Shown: positions 17,103 through 24,113 of the stretch, one piece after another | Layout: each line of letters opens with the position of its first letter | How positions within the stretch are numbered: position 1 is the stretch's first letter | DNA from: Janthinobacterium rivuli | GTDB taxonomy: Bacteria > Pseudomonadota > Gammaproteobacteria > Burkholderiales > Burkholderiaceae_D | Assembly (NCBI RefSeq): GCF_029690045.1 | Contig: NZ_CP121464.1 | Location: 2,232,001 to 2,296,000 of the forward strand | Direction of reading: 5' to 3' | DNA length: 64,000 bases | The notes under the pieces: model-generated | Database searches by the model: none | Seen by the model: only the letters and a program-made list of their open reading frames with translations | What the model was told of the DNA's origin: nothing | Position numbers and translations under genes: made by a program

Positions 17103-18473
17103 TTAGCGGCCGCGGCCGCCGGAGCGATGATTGGCCGCCGAACGCGGCGCATTGCCCGAACGGTTGCCGCCGCCACCGCCGCCCGCTGGGCCGGCGCTGC
17201 GTGGCTTGGCGCCGCTGCCGCCGGTTTTCACGCGCACCACGGCGCCGGCTGGCGCGCGGCTGTTGTTGCGGTGACCGCCGGTACCGCTGCGCAATTGCAC
17301 AGGCTGGGCGCGGGCGTTCAGGTCGGGCTCGAAACCTTCGATGACTTCGCGCGGCAGGGTTTGCTTGATCAGCTTTTCGATGTCTTTCAACATTTCGTGC
17401 TCATCCACGCAGACCAGCGACACGGCTTCGCCCTTGGCGCCGGCACGGCCCGTGCGGCCGATACGGTGCACATAGTCTTCCGGAATGTTCGGCAAGTCGT
17501 AGTTGACGACGTGCGGCAACTGGTCGATATCGATACCGCGCGCGGCGATGTCGGTGGCGACCAGTACTTGCAAGGTGCCATCCTTGAACTCGGACAGCGC
17601 GCGCGTGCGTGCCGACTGGCTCTTGTTGCCGTGGATGGCCAGGGCGCCGATGCCGTCCGCGCCCAGTTGCTCGACCAGTTTATTCGCGCCATGCTTGGTG
17701 CGCGTAAAGACCAGCACTTGCGTCCAGTTGTTCGACTTGATCAGGTAGGACAGCATCGGGTGCTTCTTGTCGCGGTCGACCGGATGGATCTTTTGCTTGA
17801 TCACTTCCACGGTCGAATTGCGGCGCGCCACTTCGATCATGGCTGGCTTGTTCAGCAAGCCGTCGGCCAGGGCCTTGATCTCTTCCGAGAAGGTGGCCGA
17901 GAACAGCAGGTTCTGGCGTTTTGGCGGCAGAACGGCCAGCACTTTCTTGATGTCGCGGATGAAGCCCATGTCGAGCATGCGGTCGGCTTCGTCCAGGATC
18001 AGGATTTCCACTTTCGACAGGTCAACCGTGCCCTGGCCCATGTGGTCCAGCAAGCGGCCCGGCGTGGCGACGAGGATGTCGACACCATGCTTCAATTGCT
18101 TGATTTGCGGGTTGATGCCGACGCCGCCGAAGATCACGGTCGAGTTCAATTTGGTGTACTTGCTGTAGGCGCGCACGCTTTCCTCGACCTGCGCGGCGAG
18201 TTCGCGCGTCGGGGCCAGGATCAGGGCGCGGATCGGGCGCGTCGAGGTGTTGCTGGTGATGGACGCGCCATTGGCGTCCGTCGACAGGCGGTGCAGCACG
18301 GGCAGGGTGAAGCCGGCCGTCTTGCCGGTACCGGTTTGTGCACCGGCCAGCAAGTCGCCGCCAGCCAGCACGGCGGGAATCGCCTGCGACTGAATCGGGG
18401 TCGGCACGGTGTAGCCGTGTTCGGTAACGGCACGTACGATAGCGTCGGACAATCCGAGGGAGGAAAAGGACAT
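17103..18473 (-). CDS. rhlE: DEAD-box ATP-dependent RNA helicase, RhlE type
   Basis: A 456-residue helicase. Q-motif ([13 protein letters not shown]), motif [12 protein letters not shown], Ia PTRELAAQ, Ib [60 protein letters not shown] are all present. The C-terminal 60 residues are a Gly/Arg/Ser-rich tail ([11 protein letters not shown] and the RSGGRGR end), typical of RhlE-type RNA-binding extensions. RhlE proteins remodel structured RNA in ribosome assembly, mRNA decay and cold growth. The ATG at 18473 begins family homology, although its ribosome-binding site is poor; the frame is open upstream but unlike a helicase. Confidence 0.93.
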   Translation of the reverse strand: MSFSSLGLSDAIVRAVTEHGYTVPTPIQSQAIPAVLAGGDLLAGAQTGTGKTAGFTLPVLHRLSTDANGASITSNTSTRPIRALILAPTRELAAQVEESVRAYSKYTKLNSTVIFGGVGINPQIKQLKHGVDILVATPGRLLDHMGQGTVDLSKVEILILDEADRMLDMGFIRDIKKVLAVLPPKRQNLLFSATFSEEIKALADGLLNKPAMIEVARRNSTVEVIKQKIHPVDRDKKHPMLSYLIKSNNWTQVLVFTRTKHGANKLVEQLGADGIGALAIHGNKSQSARTRALSEFKDGTLQVLVATDIAARGIDIDQLPHVVNYDLPNIPEDYVHRIGRTGRAGAKGEAVSLVCVDEHEMLKDIEKLIKQTLPREVIEGFEPDLNARAQPVQLRSGTGGHRNNSRAPAGAVVRVKTGGSGAKPRSAGPAGGGGGGNRSGNAPRSAANHRSGGRGR

Positions 18474-18806
18474 GGTAACTTTATTGTGAGATCGGCCTGT
18501 CGCCATCGTGAGGCGCCAGTCGCAGGCAATCAGATTAGGGGTCGAAAGACAGCGGCAAGGGGACTGGTCATATGTGCCGCACACGCGAAGTATAACAGCA
18601 TGGCAAAAACGCGCCTGTTTTGTTTCAGCTTTGCAATGCCGCAAGTAAAGAAAAGTCAGGCCAAGGCGCGCTGCCGTCCTGGAAAGCCTCAGCCATACGA
18701 TAGGGAAACGGGGCAGTGGCGATGTGATCACGGGCATGGCTGCCTTTCGCCGCCACCTGGACATGGCGTGCCCGAGCGCAAGACGCGCGGGAGGCGTTTT
18801 AGCGCA

Positions 18807-18855
18807 TGTGACAGTTGTCGCACATAGCGCTTGCGTGCGTGTGACTCTTGTCGCA
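18807..18855 (+). promoter_or_regulatory. Paired BlaI-type operators
   Basis: TGTGACAGTTGTCGCA at 18807-18822 and TGTGACTCTTGTCGCA at 18840-18855. Each is an imperfect dyad around a GACA-NN-TGTC-like core, and the two copies share 14 of 16 bases. They lie 33 bp apart, about three helical turns, so bound dimers would face the same side. BlaI/MecI/CopY repressors are known to bind such short dyads in their own promoters. Confidence 0.65.
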
Positions 18856-18859
18856 TAAT
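18831..18859 (+). promoter_or_regulatory. Putative sigma70 promoter of the blaI-like operon
   Basis: TTGCGT (18831-18836), a 17-bp spacer and CATAAT (18854-18859, five of six consensus bases). The second operator fills the spacer, so repressor binding would block RNA polymerase. The start codon lies 30 bases beyond the -10. Confidence 0.5.
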
Positions 18860-18888
18860 TGCGTCAATAGTCACTAAAAGGATGCACC

Positions 18889-19267
18889 ATGAGCACGCCC
18901 TCCGTCACCGAACTGTCGTTATTGAAAGCCTTGTGGAAAGACCACCCGCTATCCGCGCGCGAATTGCACGCCAGGGTGGAAGACGAGCTGGGATGGTCGT
19001 TTTCATCCACGCGCAAGACGCTTGAACGCATGCTGGACAAGGGCATGCTGCTGCAGCGCAGCGTGCATGGCGTGCTCGTGTATGAAGCGAACGTGGACAA
19101 GGTGGCCACGCTGGCCGCGTTCGCCCACGACTTTGGCCGGCGCGTGATGGAAATCGACAGTCCCTTGCCGGTCAGGTACGTTTACGGGCAGCAAACTCGT
19201 GGACCAGCAGGAGCTGGCGGCGCTGGAGCAATTGCTGCAGGACTGGCCGCTCGAGGGAAAGGACTAA
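18889..19267 (+). pseudogene. BlaI/MecI/CopY-family repressor gene with an apparent one-base frameshift
   Basis: The first 96 or so codons encode a BlaI-type winged helix: TELSLLKALWKDHPLSAREL, then LGWSFSSTRKTLERMLDKG (recognition helix) and the start of the dimerisation part (AAFAHDFGRRVMEIDSPLPV). From about 19175 the expected C-terminus continues in another frame: TFTGSKLVDQQELAALEQLL ... EGKD, stopping at 19267, three bases before the next gene. Deleting one G at about 19176-19178 would join the halves as PLPVSTFTGS. As written, translation runs on in a Gly/Ala/Arg-rich shadow frame to 19452, over the next gene. So this is either a genuine frameshift that alters the dimerisation helix or a sequencing error. 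Ribosome-binding site AAAAGGATGCACC. Confidence 0.8.
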
Positions 19268-19270
19268 GCG

Positions 19271-20698
19271 ATGCTGCTGTTTTCCCTCACACTGTTGCAG
19301 GCCAGCGTCGCCTGTCTCGTGACCGGTCCGCTGCTGTGGGCATTGCTGAGCCTGGCGCAACGGCGCTGGCCCGCGCTGGCGGCGCAGCGCAGCGTGTGGC
19401 TAGTCGCGCAACTGGTGCTGGCCGCCGTGTTCGTGCTGCCGCTGCTGCCTGACACGCGGCAACTGAGCGTGGTGCCCGAACTGAGCGTGCCCGTTTCGCT
19501 GGCCGGCGCCGCGCCCGACGTGCAGCTGGCCATGGCTGGGCCAGCTGCCGGGCTGCCACCCACTGCTTCCTGGCTGGCCCTGGTGCCATCCGCCTGGGGT
19601 CTGATCTACCTGCTGGGCGTCGCTTGCGCAGCCTGGCGCTGGCAGCGTGGCCACGCCATGTTGCGCAGCTTGCTGCAACTGGCGCAGCGCCGCCGCCTGC
19701 ACGGCATGGACGTGCTGGAAGTGGCGGCGCCGATCTCGCCGATGCTGGTGGGCGTGTGGCGGCCGCGTCTGCTGTTGCCGGCGCACCTGGCGCAATTTAC
19801 GCCGGAACAGCAGCAACTGGTGATCGCCCATGAGCTGACCCATGCACGCCGGCGCGACCCCGTGCTCCTGCTGCTGGCCAACATGCTGCAGGCGCTGCTG
19901 TGGTTCAATCCGGCCGCGCGCTGGCTGGCCGGCCAGCTGGCTTGGGCGCAAGAGCTCGGTTGCGACCGCCAGGTACTGGCTGGCCGGCCCCCGCGCCAGC
20001 GCCAGCAATATGCGGCGGCCCTGGTCAGGCAACTGGGCCTGCAGGCCCAGCCGCTGCCGGGGCTGGCCTTTGGCGGCGGCGGCATGGCCGAGCGCCTGCT
20101 GCGCATGCGTGACGGGCAGGCGCGCCCATCCACGGCCCTGCGGGTGCTGACGGCGCTGCTGCTGTGCGCGATCGGCGCGGCCAGCCTGGCGCTGCAGCCG
20201 GCACTGGCGTGGGCCGTGGCAGCCGCGCCGGCAAGCATGCTCGCTGCGCCGGCGACGGCGCCAGCTCTCTTGCGCAATCCCCTGGACAGCATGCGCGTGA
20301 CCGGCTTCTTTGGCGTCGTGCGCGAGTTGACACCGCAAGGCCATCGCGGCATCGATCTGGGCGCCAGGCGCGGCACGCCCGTGCATGCGGCGGCCGACGG
20401 CATCGCCAGCGTCAGCGAAGATGCGCGCCTCGGCAAGGCCGTGCGCATCGACCATGGCGCTGGCGTCGCGTCGCTGTATGCCCATCTCGACCGGGTCACG
20501 CTGACGACCGGCATGGCCGTCACGGCAGGGCAGGCCATCGGCACCGTGGGCGCCACCGGTCTGGCGACGGGGCCGCATTTGCATTTCGAGGTCACCCGCG
20601 ACGGGCGCTTGCAGGATCCGCGACAGTGGCTGGCCGGCCTCGATGCCAACGCCACCGCGCGCGCCCTGCGCATGCGCAAGGAACAATTCGGCCATTAG
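19271..20698 (+). CDS. M56 (BlaR1-type) sensor peptidase fused to an M23 endopeptidase domain
   Basis: A 475-residue membrane protein. The N-terminal half is M56: several hydrophobic helices and the zinc motif HELTH at residues 187-191, then a WAQELGCDRQ segment holding the third ligand. BlaR1/MecR1 use this domain to inactivate the BlaI repressor. A further membrane helix (about 300-325) is followed by an M23/LytM domain with HRGIDLG (His358, Asp362) and HLHFEV (His436, His438), the complete zinc set. Instead of the penicillin-sensing domain of BlaR1, the extracytoplasmic part is thus a putative murein endopeptidase. It follows the repressor gene by three bases. Such M23/M56 fusions exist in other proteobacteria; their signal is not known. 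Confidence 0.88.
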   Translation: MLLFSLTLLQASVACLVTGPLLWALLSLAQRRWPALAAQRSVWLVAQLVLAAVFVLPLLPDTRQLSVVPELSVPVSLAGAAPDVQLAMAGPAAGLPPTASWLALVPSAWGLIYLLGVACAAWRWQRGHAMLRSLLQLAQRRRLHGMDVLEVAAPISPMLVGVWRPRLLLPAHLAQFTPEQQQLVIAHELTHARRRDPVLLLLANMLQALLWFNPAARWLAGQLAWAQELGCDRQVLAGRPPRQRQQYAAALVRQLGLQAQPLPGLAFGGGGMAERLLRMRDGQARPSTALRVLTALLLCAIGAASLALQPALAWAVAAAPASMLAAPATAPALLRNPLDSMRVTGFFGVVRELTPQGHRGIDLGARRGTPVHAAADGIASVSEDARLGKAVRIDHGAGVASLYAHLDRVTLTTGMAVTAGQAIGTVGATGLATGPHLHFEVTRDGRLQDPRQWLAGLDANATARALRMRKEQFGH

Positions 20699-20717
20699 CG
20701 TGAGCTGGCCACGGGGC

Positions 20718-20742
20718 GGCTGAGCGCGGGAACGCGCCAGCC
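20718..20742 (+). other. Intercistronic hairpin between the M56-M23 gene and the TonB receptor
   Basis: GGCTG-A-GCGCG (20718-20728) pairs with CGCGCCAGCC (20733-20742) around a GGAA tetraloop, with one bulged A. There is no T-run, so it is not a standard terminator; it may stabilise the upstream mRNA or act as an attenuator. Confidence 0.45.
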
Positions 20743-20772
20743 GACACCACCACAGACCTTTCAGGATTTCCC

Positions 20773-22911
20773 ATGCGATTGAGTATTGTATTGTGCAGCC
20801 TTGCGCTGCCCTTGACGGCGCACGTGCGTGCCGAAGACGTCCTGCCTTCCGTGACGGTCACTGCGGGCAAGGTGGAGCAGCGCCGCAACGACACCGTCGC
20901 CGCCATCGTCGTCGGCCACGAGGAATTGATACGCCAGGGCGACCGTGCCCTGTCCGACGCCCTGAAACGCCTGCCCGGCATTACCATCGGCGGCACGGCT
21001 TCGGGCACGGCTGGCGGGCAAATCCAGCTGCGCGGACTGGGCCAGGGTTACACCTTGATCATGCTCGACGGCGTGCCCGTGCCGCCCGGTTTTTCGCTCG
21101 ACTCGCTGGACCCGGAACTGGTCGAGCGCGTGGAAATCATGCGTGCCGCCACGGCGCAATTTTCCGCCCAGGCGATCGCCGGTTCCATCAATATCGTGCT
21201 GAAAAAATCGGGCAAGCGGCGCGAACGCACCTTCAAGCTGGGGGCGTCCGGCAGCCACGGCATGCCCGCCGGCAGCGCCACCGTGCAGTGGGCGGACAAG
21301 GACGGCCGCCTGTCGTATGCGCTGGCCGGCACGCTCGCGCACACGGGGCGCCGGGGCTTGCTCGACGAATGGAACCGCGCATTTGATGGCGAAGGCAGGC
21401 CCACGGTGGTGCGCCATATGCCGCTGACCGAGCGCGTGACCAGTGATACGTTCGAGCTGGCGCCCCGTTTGCAATGGGCGCTGGCGGGCGAAGACAGCCT
21501 GGCCTGGCAAAGCCTGGTCAGCTTGCGCCGCCTGGCCAGCCGCCGCCAGGTCGTGGAAACGGCTTACCTGGGCAGCCATACCGACTATCCGGACAACGAC
21601 GCCGCGTTCACTCAGGACAGCGGCACCGTGCGCAGCGATCTGCACTGGCTGCGCAAGTTCGGAACAGGGGATAGCCTCGACATGAAACTGGGCCTCGATG
21701 CCAATCACCGTGGCAGCGACTATCTGTTCCAGGGCGTCAGCGCCACACCCGGGCCGGCGAATGTGCGCCGGGTCGATGCGGGCCTCGATGATGTGGGCGT
21801 GCAGACCAGCGGCACCTATCGCCGGGCTCTGGGCCAGGGACATGCGCTGGCGGCGGGCTGGGATGCGGGCAGCCGGCGGCGCACGGAGTTCCGCCGCGAA
21901 CGCCAGCTGTCGCCGGGCGGGCCACCCGTGCTGCCGGACGAAGACTATGCGGCCACGGTGCGGCGCCTGGCCCTGTTCGCGCAGGATGAATGGGATATCT
22001 CCGCGCGCTGGTCGCTGTATCTGGGGCTGCGCTGGGAAACCTTGCGCACGGCCAGCGCCAATGGTGGCGCGCAGCGCCGCGTCGACGTGCGCGCGCAGGT
22101 ATGGAGTCCCGTGCTGCAAAGCCTGTGGAAGCTGGCCGGCAAGGATCAGGTGCGCCTGGCCGTCACCCGCACCTACAAGGCGCCGCAGATTTTCCAGCTG
22201 ATCCCGCGCCCTTATCTCAACGACAACGGCAATAGTCCCGTGAACCCCGACAACCAGGGCAACCCGGCGCTGCGCCCGGAACTGGCGTGGGGTCTGGATG
22301 CGGCCTATGAATACTATCTTGGGCAAGGCGCCATGCTGGGCGCCAGCGCTTCGCTGCGGCGCATCGACGACGTAATGCTGGACCGGCTGTATCAGGACCA
22401 GGGGCGCTGGGTGGCCACGCCCGTCAATCAGGGCAGGGCGCAAGTGCGCGGCTTCGAACTGGAAGCGAAGCTGCCGCTGTCGGCGCTGTGGGCGGGCGCC
22501 CCCGCGCTGGACCTGCGGGCAAACGTGGCGCGCAACTGGTCGACGCTGGACGCCGTCGCCGGCCCGGACAACCGCCTCGATGGACAGCTGCCGTGGAGCG
22601 CCAACCTGGGCGCCGATTACCGGCTGGCCGGCCAGCCCTTGACCCTGGGCGGCAATCTGCATTACCAGGGCGGTGGACCGTCGCGCGAGTCAAGCCAGCT
22701 GCTGGCCTGGCAGGGCACCCGGCGCGAACTGGATCTGTACGCGTTGTGGACCTTCAGCGACCAGCTGCGCCTGCGCGTCTCGGGCGCCAATCTGCTGCGC
22801 CAGCCTGAGCGCACGCGCAGCCTGTATGCGGATGGCGGCGGCGGCCTGCTGCGCACGGTCGATACGGGCAGTTACCGCACCCTGCGCGTCATGCTCGAAG
22901 GCGCCTTGTAG
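20773..22911 (+). CDS. TonB-dependent outer-membrane receptor
   Basis: A 712-residue receptor. Signal peptide about residues 1-20 (ends HVRA), TonB-box-like VTVTAG, a plug domain (ALSDALKRLPGITIGG ... GYTLIMLDGVPVPPG ... VERVEIMRAATAQFSAQAIAG) and a beta-barrel to the C-terminus, which contains the common NPALRPELAWGLDAAYEYY segment. It ends with GAL rather than an aromatic residue. No Fur box was seen in the 75 bases before it, so iron regulation is not supported. The short gap to the M56-M23 gene allows co-transcription with the blaI-like operon. Substrate unknown. Confidence 0.9.
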   Translation: MRLSIVLCSLALPLTAHVRAEDVLPSVTVTAGKVEQRRNDTVAAIVVGHEELIRQGDRALSDALKRLPGITIGGTASGTAGGQIQLRGLGQGYTLIMLDGVPVPPGFSLDSLDPELVERVEIMRAATAQFSAQAIAGSINIVLKKSGKRRERTFKLGASGSHGMPAGSATVQWADKDGRLSYALAGTLAHTGRRGLLDEWNRAFDGEGRPTVVRHMPLTERVTSDTFELAPRLQWALAGEDSLAWQSLVSLRRLASRRQVVETAYLGSHTDYPDNDAAFTQDSGTVRSDLHWLRKFGTGDSLDMKLGLDANHRGSDYLFQGVSATPGPANVRRVDAGLDDVGVQTSGTYRRALGQGHALAAGWDAGSRRRTEFRRERQLSPGGPPVLPDEDYAATVRRLALFAQDEWDISARWSLYLGLRWETLRTASANGGAQRRVDVRAQVWSPVLQSLWKLAGKDQVRLAVTRTYKAPQIFQLIPRPYLNDNGNSPVNPDNQGNPALRPELAWGLDAAYEYYLGQGAMLGASASLRRIDDVMLDRLYQDQGRWVATPVNQGRAQVRGFELEAKLPLSALWAGAPALDLRANVARNWSTLDAVAGPDNRLDGQLPWSANLGADYRLAGQPLTLGGNLHYQGGGPSRESSQLLAWQGTRRELDLYALWTFSDQLRLRVSGANLLRQPERTRSLYADGGGGLLRTVDTGSYRTLRVMLEGAL

Positions 22912-22918
22912 GTTTTAT

Positions 22919-23173
22919 TCAGTCGTCGATCTCGTCGACGGCATAGCGTACGCCCTGCGCATCGAGCCAGGCGCGCACGGCCTCCAGGCCGTGCCACGGG
23001 TCCGGGCGCAGGTGCTGGCACACATACAGGCCGGCATCCGTCAGCCTGGCCTCGGTGTCAGGCATGGCGCCGCCGGGCGGGCGCGGCGCCGGAGCCACCA
23101 ACTCTGGCAGCTGTGCAAGGTGCTGGCGCTGTTCCTGCGTCAGGCTGGCCGTGATCCTGAATTCAAATCCCAT
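22919..23173 (-). CDS. Hypothetical small protein (84 residues)
   Basis: A small acidic protein starting MGFEFRITASLTQEQRQHLA and ending RYAVDEIDD, with a strong ribosome-binding site (GGAGAAAAC) directly before the ATG. No signal peptide, no motif recognised. It is convergent with the TonB receptor gene, seven bases from its stop. Codon use is typical, so it is likely real. Confidence 0.6.
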   Translation of the reverse strand: MGFEFRITASLTQEQRQHLAQLPELVAPAPRPPGGAMPDTEARLTDAGLYVCQHLRPDPWHGLEAVRAWLDAQGVRYAVDEIDD

Positions 23174-23392
23174 GTTTTCTCCTTGATGTGTCGCTTGCTG
23201 TTGCGGTCATTTTCCATTATCGAAAAAATTGCACATAGCTTGGCATTCTTTCCGTTTTTGTTTTCAAACCATCTCGTCCATACTGCATAGCACTGGCCCG
23301 GCACACACAGCGTGACGCAAGGGCAGGAGCAGCAGCACCGTATAACGATCTCTCTTTTTTTATATTCAATTATTTTCACTAAGGAAAACATC

Positions 23393-24046
23393 ATGCCTAT
23401 CGCCACCGCCCAAGCCGCACAAAAACTGCTGACCCCGAACGATCATACCCTGATCATGATCGACCACCAGTCGCAAATGGCCTTCGCCACCCGTTCCATC
23501 GACCTGGCCCTGCTGCGTAACAACGCGGCCCTGGTGGCCAAGGCGGCAGCGGAATTCAAGGTGCCGACGATTTTGACGACGGTGGCGGCGAAATCGTTCT
23601 CCGGCCCGATCTTCGACGAGATCCAGTCCGTCTTCCCGGACCAGGCGCCGATCGACCGCACCAGCATGAACACCTGGGAAGATGCGCGTATCGCCGACAA
23701 GGTGAATGGCTACGGCAAGGGCAAGATCGTGCTGGCCGGCCTGTGGACTTCCGTGTGCATCGTCGGCCCTGCGCTGTCGGCGCTGGAGCAGGGTTTTGAC
23801 GTCTACGTGATCGCCGACGCCAGCGGCGACGTCTCCGACGAAGCGCATGCGATGGCCATGCAGCGCATGATACAGGCGGGCGCGCAGCCGCTGACGTCCG
23901 TGCAATACTTGCTGGAACTGCAGCGCGACTGGGCCCGCGGCGAGACCTACAATGAAACCGTGGCGACGGCCGTGGCGCACGGCGGCGGCTATGGCCTGGG
24001 CCTGATCTACGCCAAATCGATGTTCAACGCCAGCGAAGGCCATTGA
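23393..24046 (+). CDS. Isochorismatase-like cysteine hydrolase
   Basis: A 217-residue hydrolase of the isochorismatase/nicotinamidase fold. The N-terminal LIMIDHQSQMAF carries the catalytic Asp, the middle Lys is in VAAKSFSG, and the nucleophile Cys is in LAGLWTSVCIVGPALSAL. Family members hydrolyse amides or vinyl ethers; this subgroup (YcaC-like) has no firmly known substrate. AAGGAAAACATC precedes the ATG. A hairpin terminator separates it from the amidohydrolase 67 bases downstream. The preceding 220 bases are AT-rich and probably hold its promoter. Confidence 0.87.
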   Translation: MPIATAQAAQKLLTPNDHTLIMIDHQSQMAFATRSIDLALLRNNAALVAKAAAEFKVPTILTTVAAKSFSGPIFDEIQSVFPDQAPIDRTSMNTWEDARIADKVNGYGKGKIVLAGLWTSVCIVGPALSALEQGFDVYVIADASGDVSDEAHAMAMQRMIQAGAQPLTSVQYLLELQRDWARGETYNETVATAVAHGGGYGLGLIYAKSMFNASEGH

Positions 24047-24061
24047 TTTTTCGCTGATTTT

Positions 24062-24093
24062 GGCTCCGCCGCCCGCCGGCGGGGCCGTGTTTT
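24062..24093 (+). terminator. Hairpin between the cysteine hydrolase and amidohydrolase genes
   Basis: GGCTCCGCCG (24062-24071) pairs with CGGCGGGGCC (24077-24086) over ten positions with one G-U, five-base loop, followed by GTGTTTT. It can act as a terminator or attenuator between two co-oriented genes. Confidence 0.65.
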
Positions 24094-24113
24094 CATTTGA
24101 TTGGGGAGTTCCC

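Larger units (their letters stand above)
18474..18888. other. Divergent region between rhlE and the blaI-like gene
   Basis: About 415 bases without a credible gene. The left part is the leader and promoter of the minus-strand helicase. The right end (18807-18860) holds two 16-bp dyads and a sigma70-like promoter for the blaI-like gene, annotated separately. I see nothing else. Confidence 0.6.

Noticed and set aside
18474..18764. N-terminal extension of the DEAD-box helicase by about 97 residues
   Set aside because: Not similar to helicases, would overlap the divergent control region, and family homology starts at MSFSSLGLS.
18889..19452. A 187-residue BlaI-like protein with a novel C-terminal extension
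   Set aside because: The extra part is Gly/Ala/Arg-rich shadow of the M56 gene and the expected BlaI C-terminus is present in another frame, so a frameshift explains it better.
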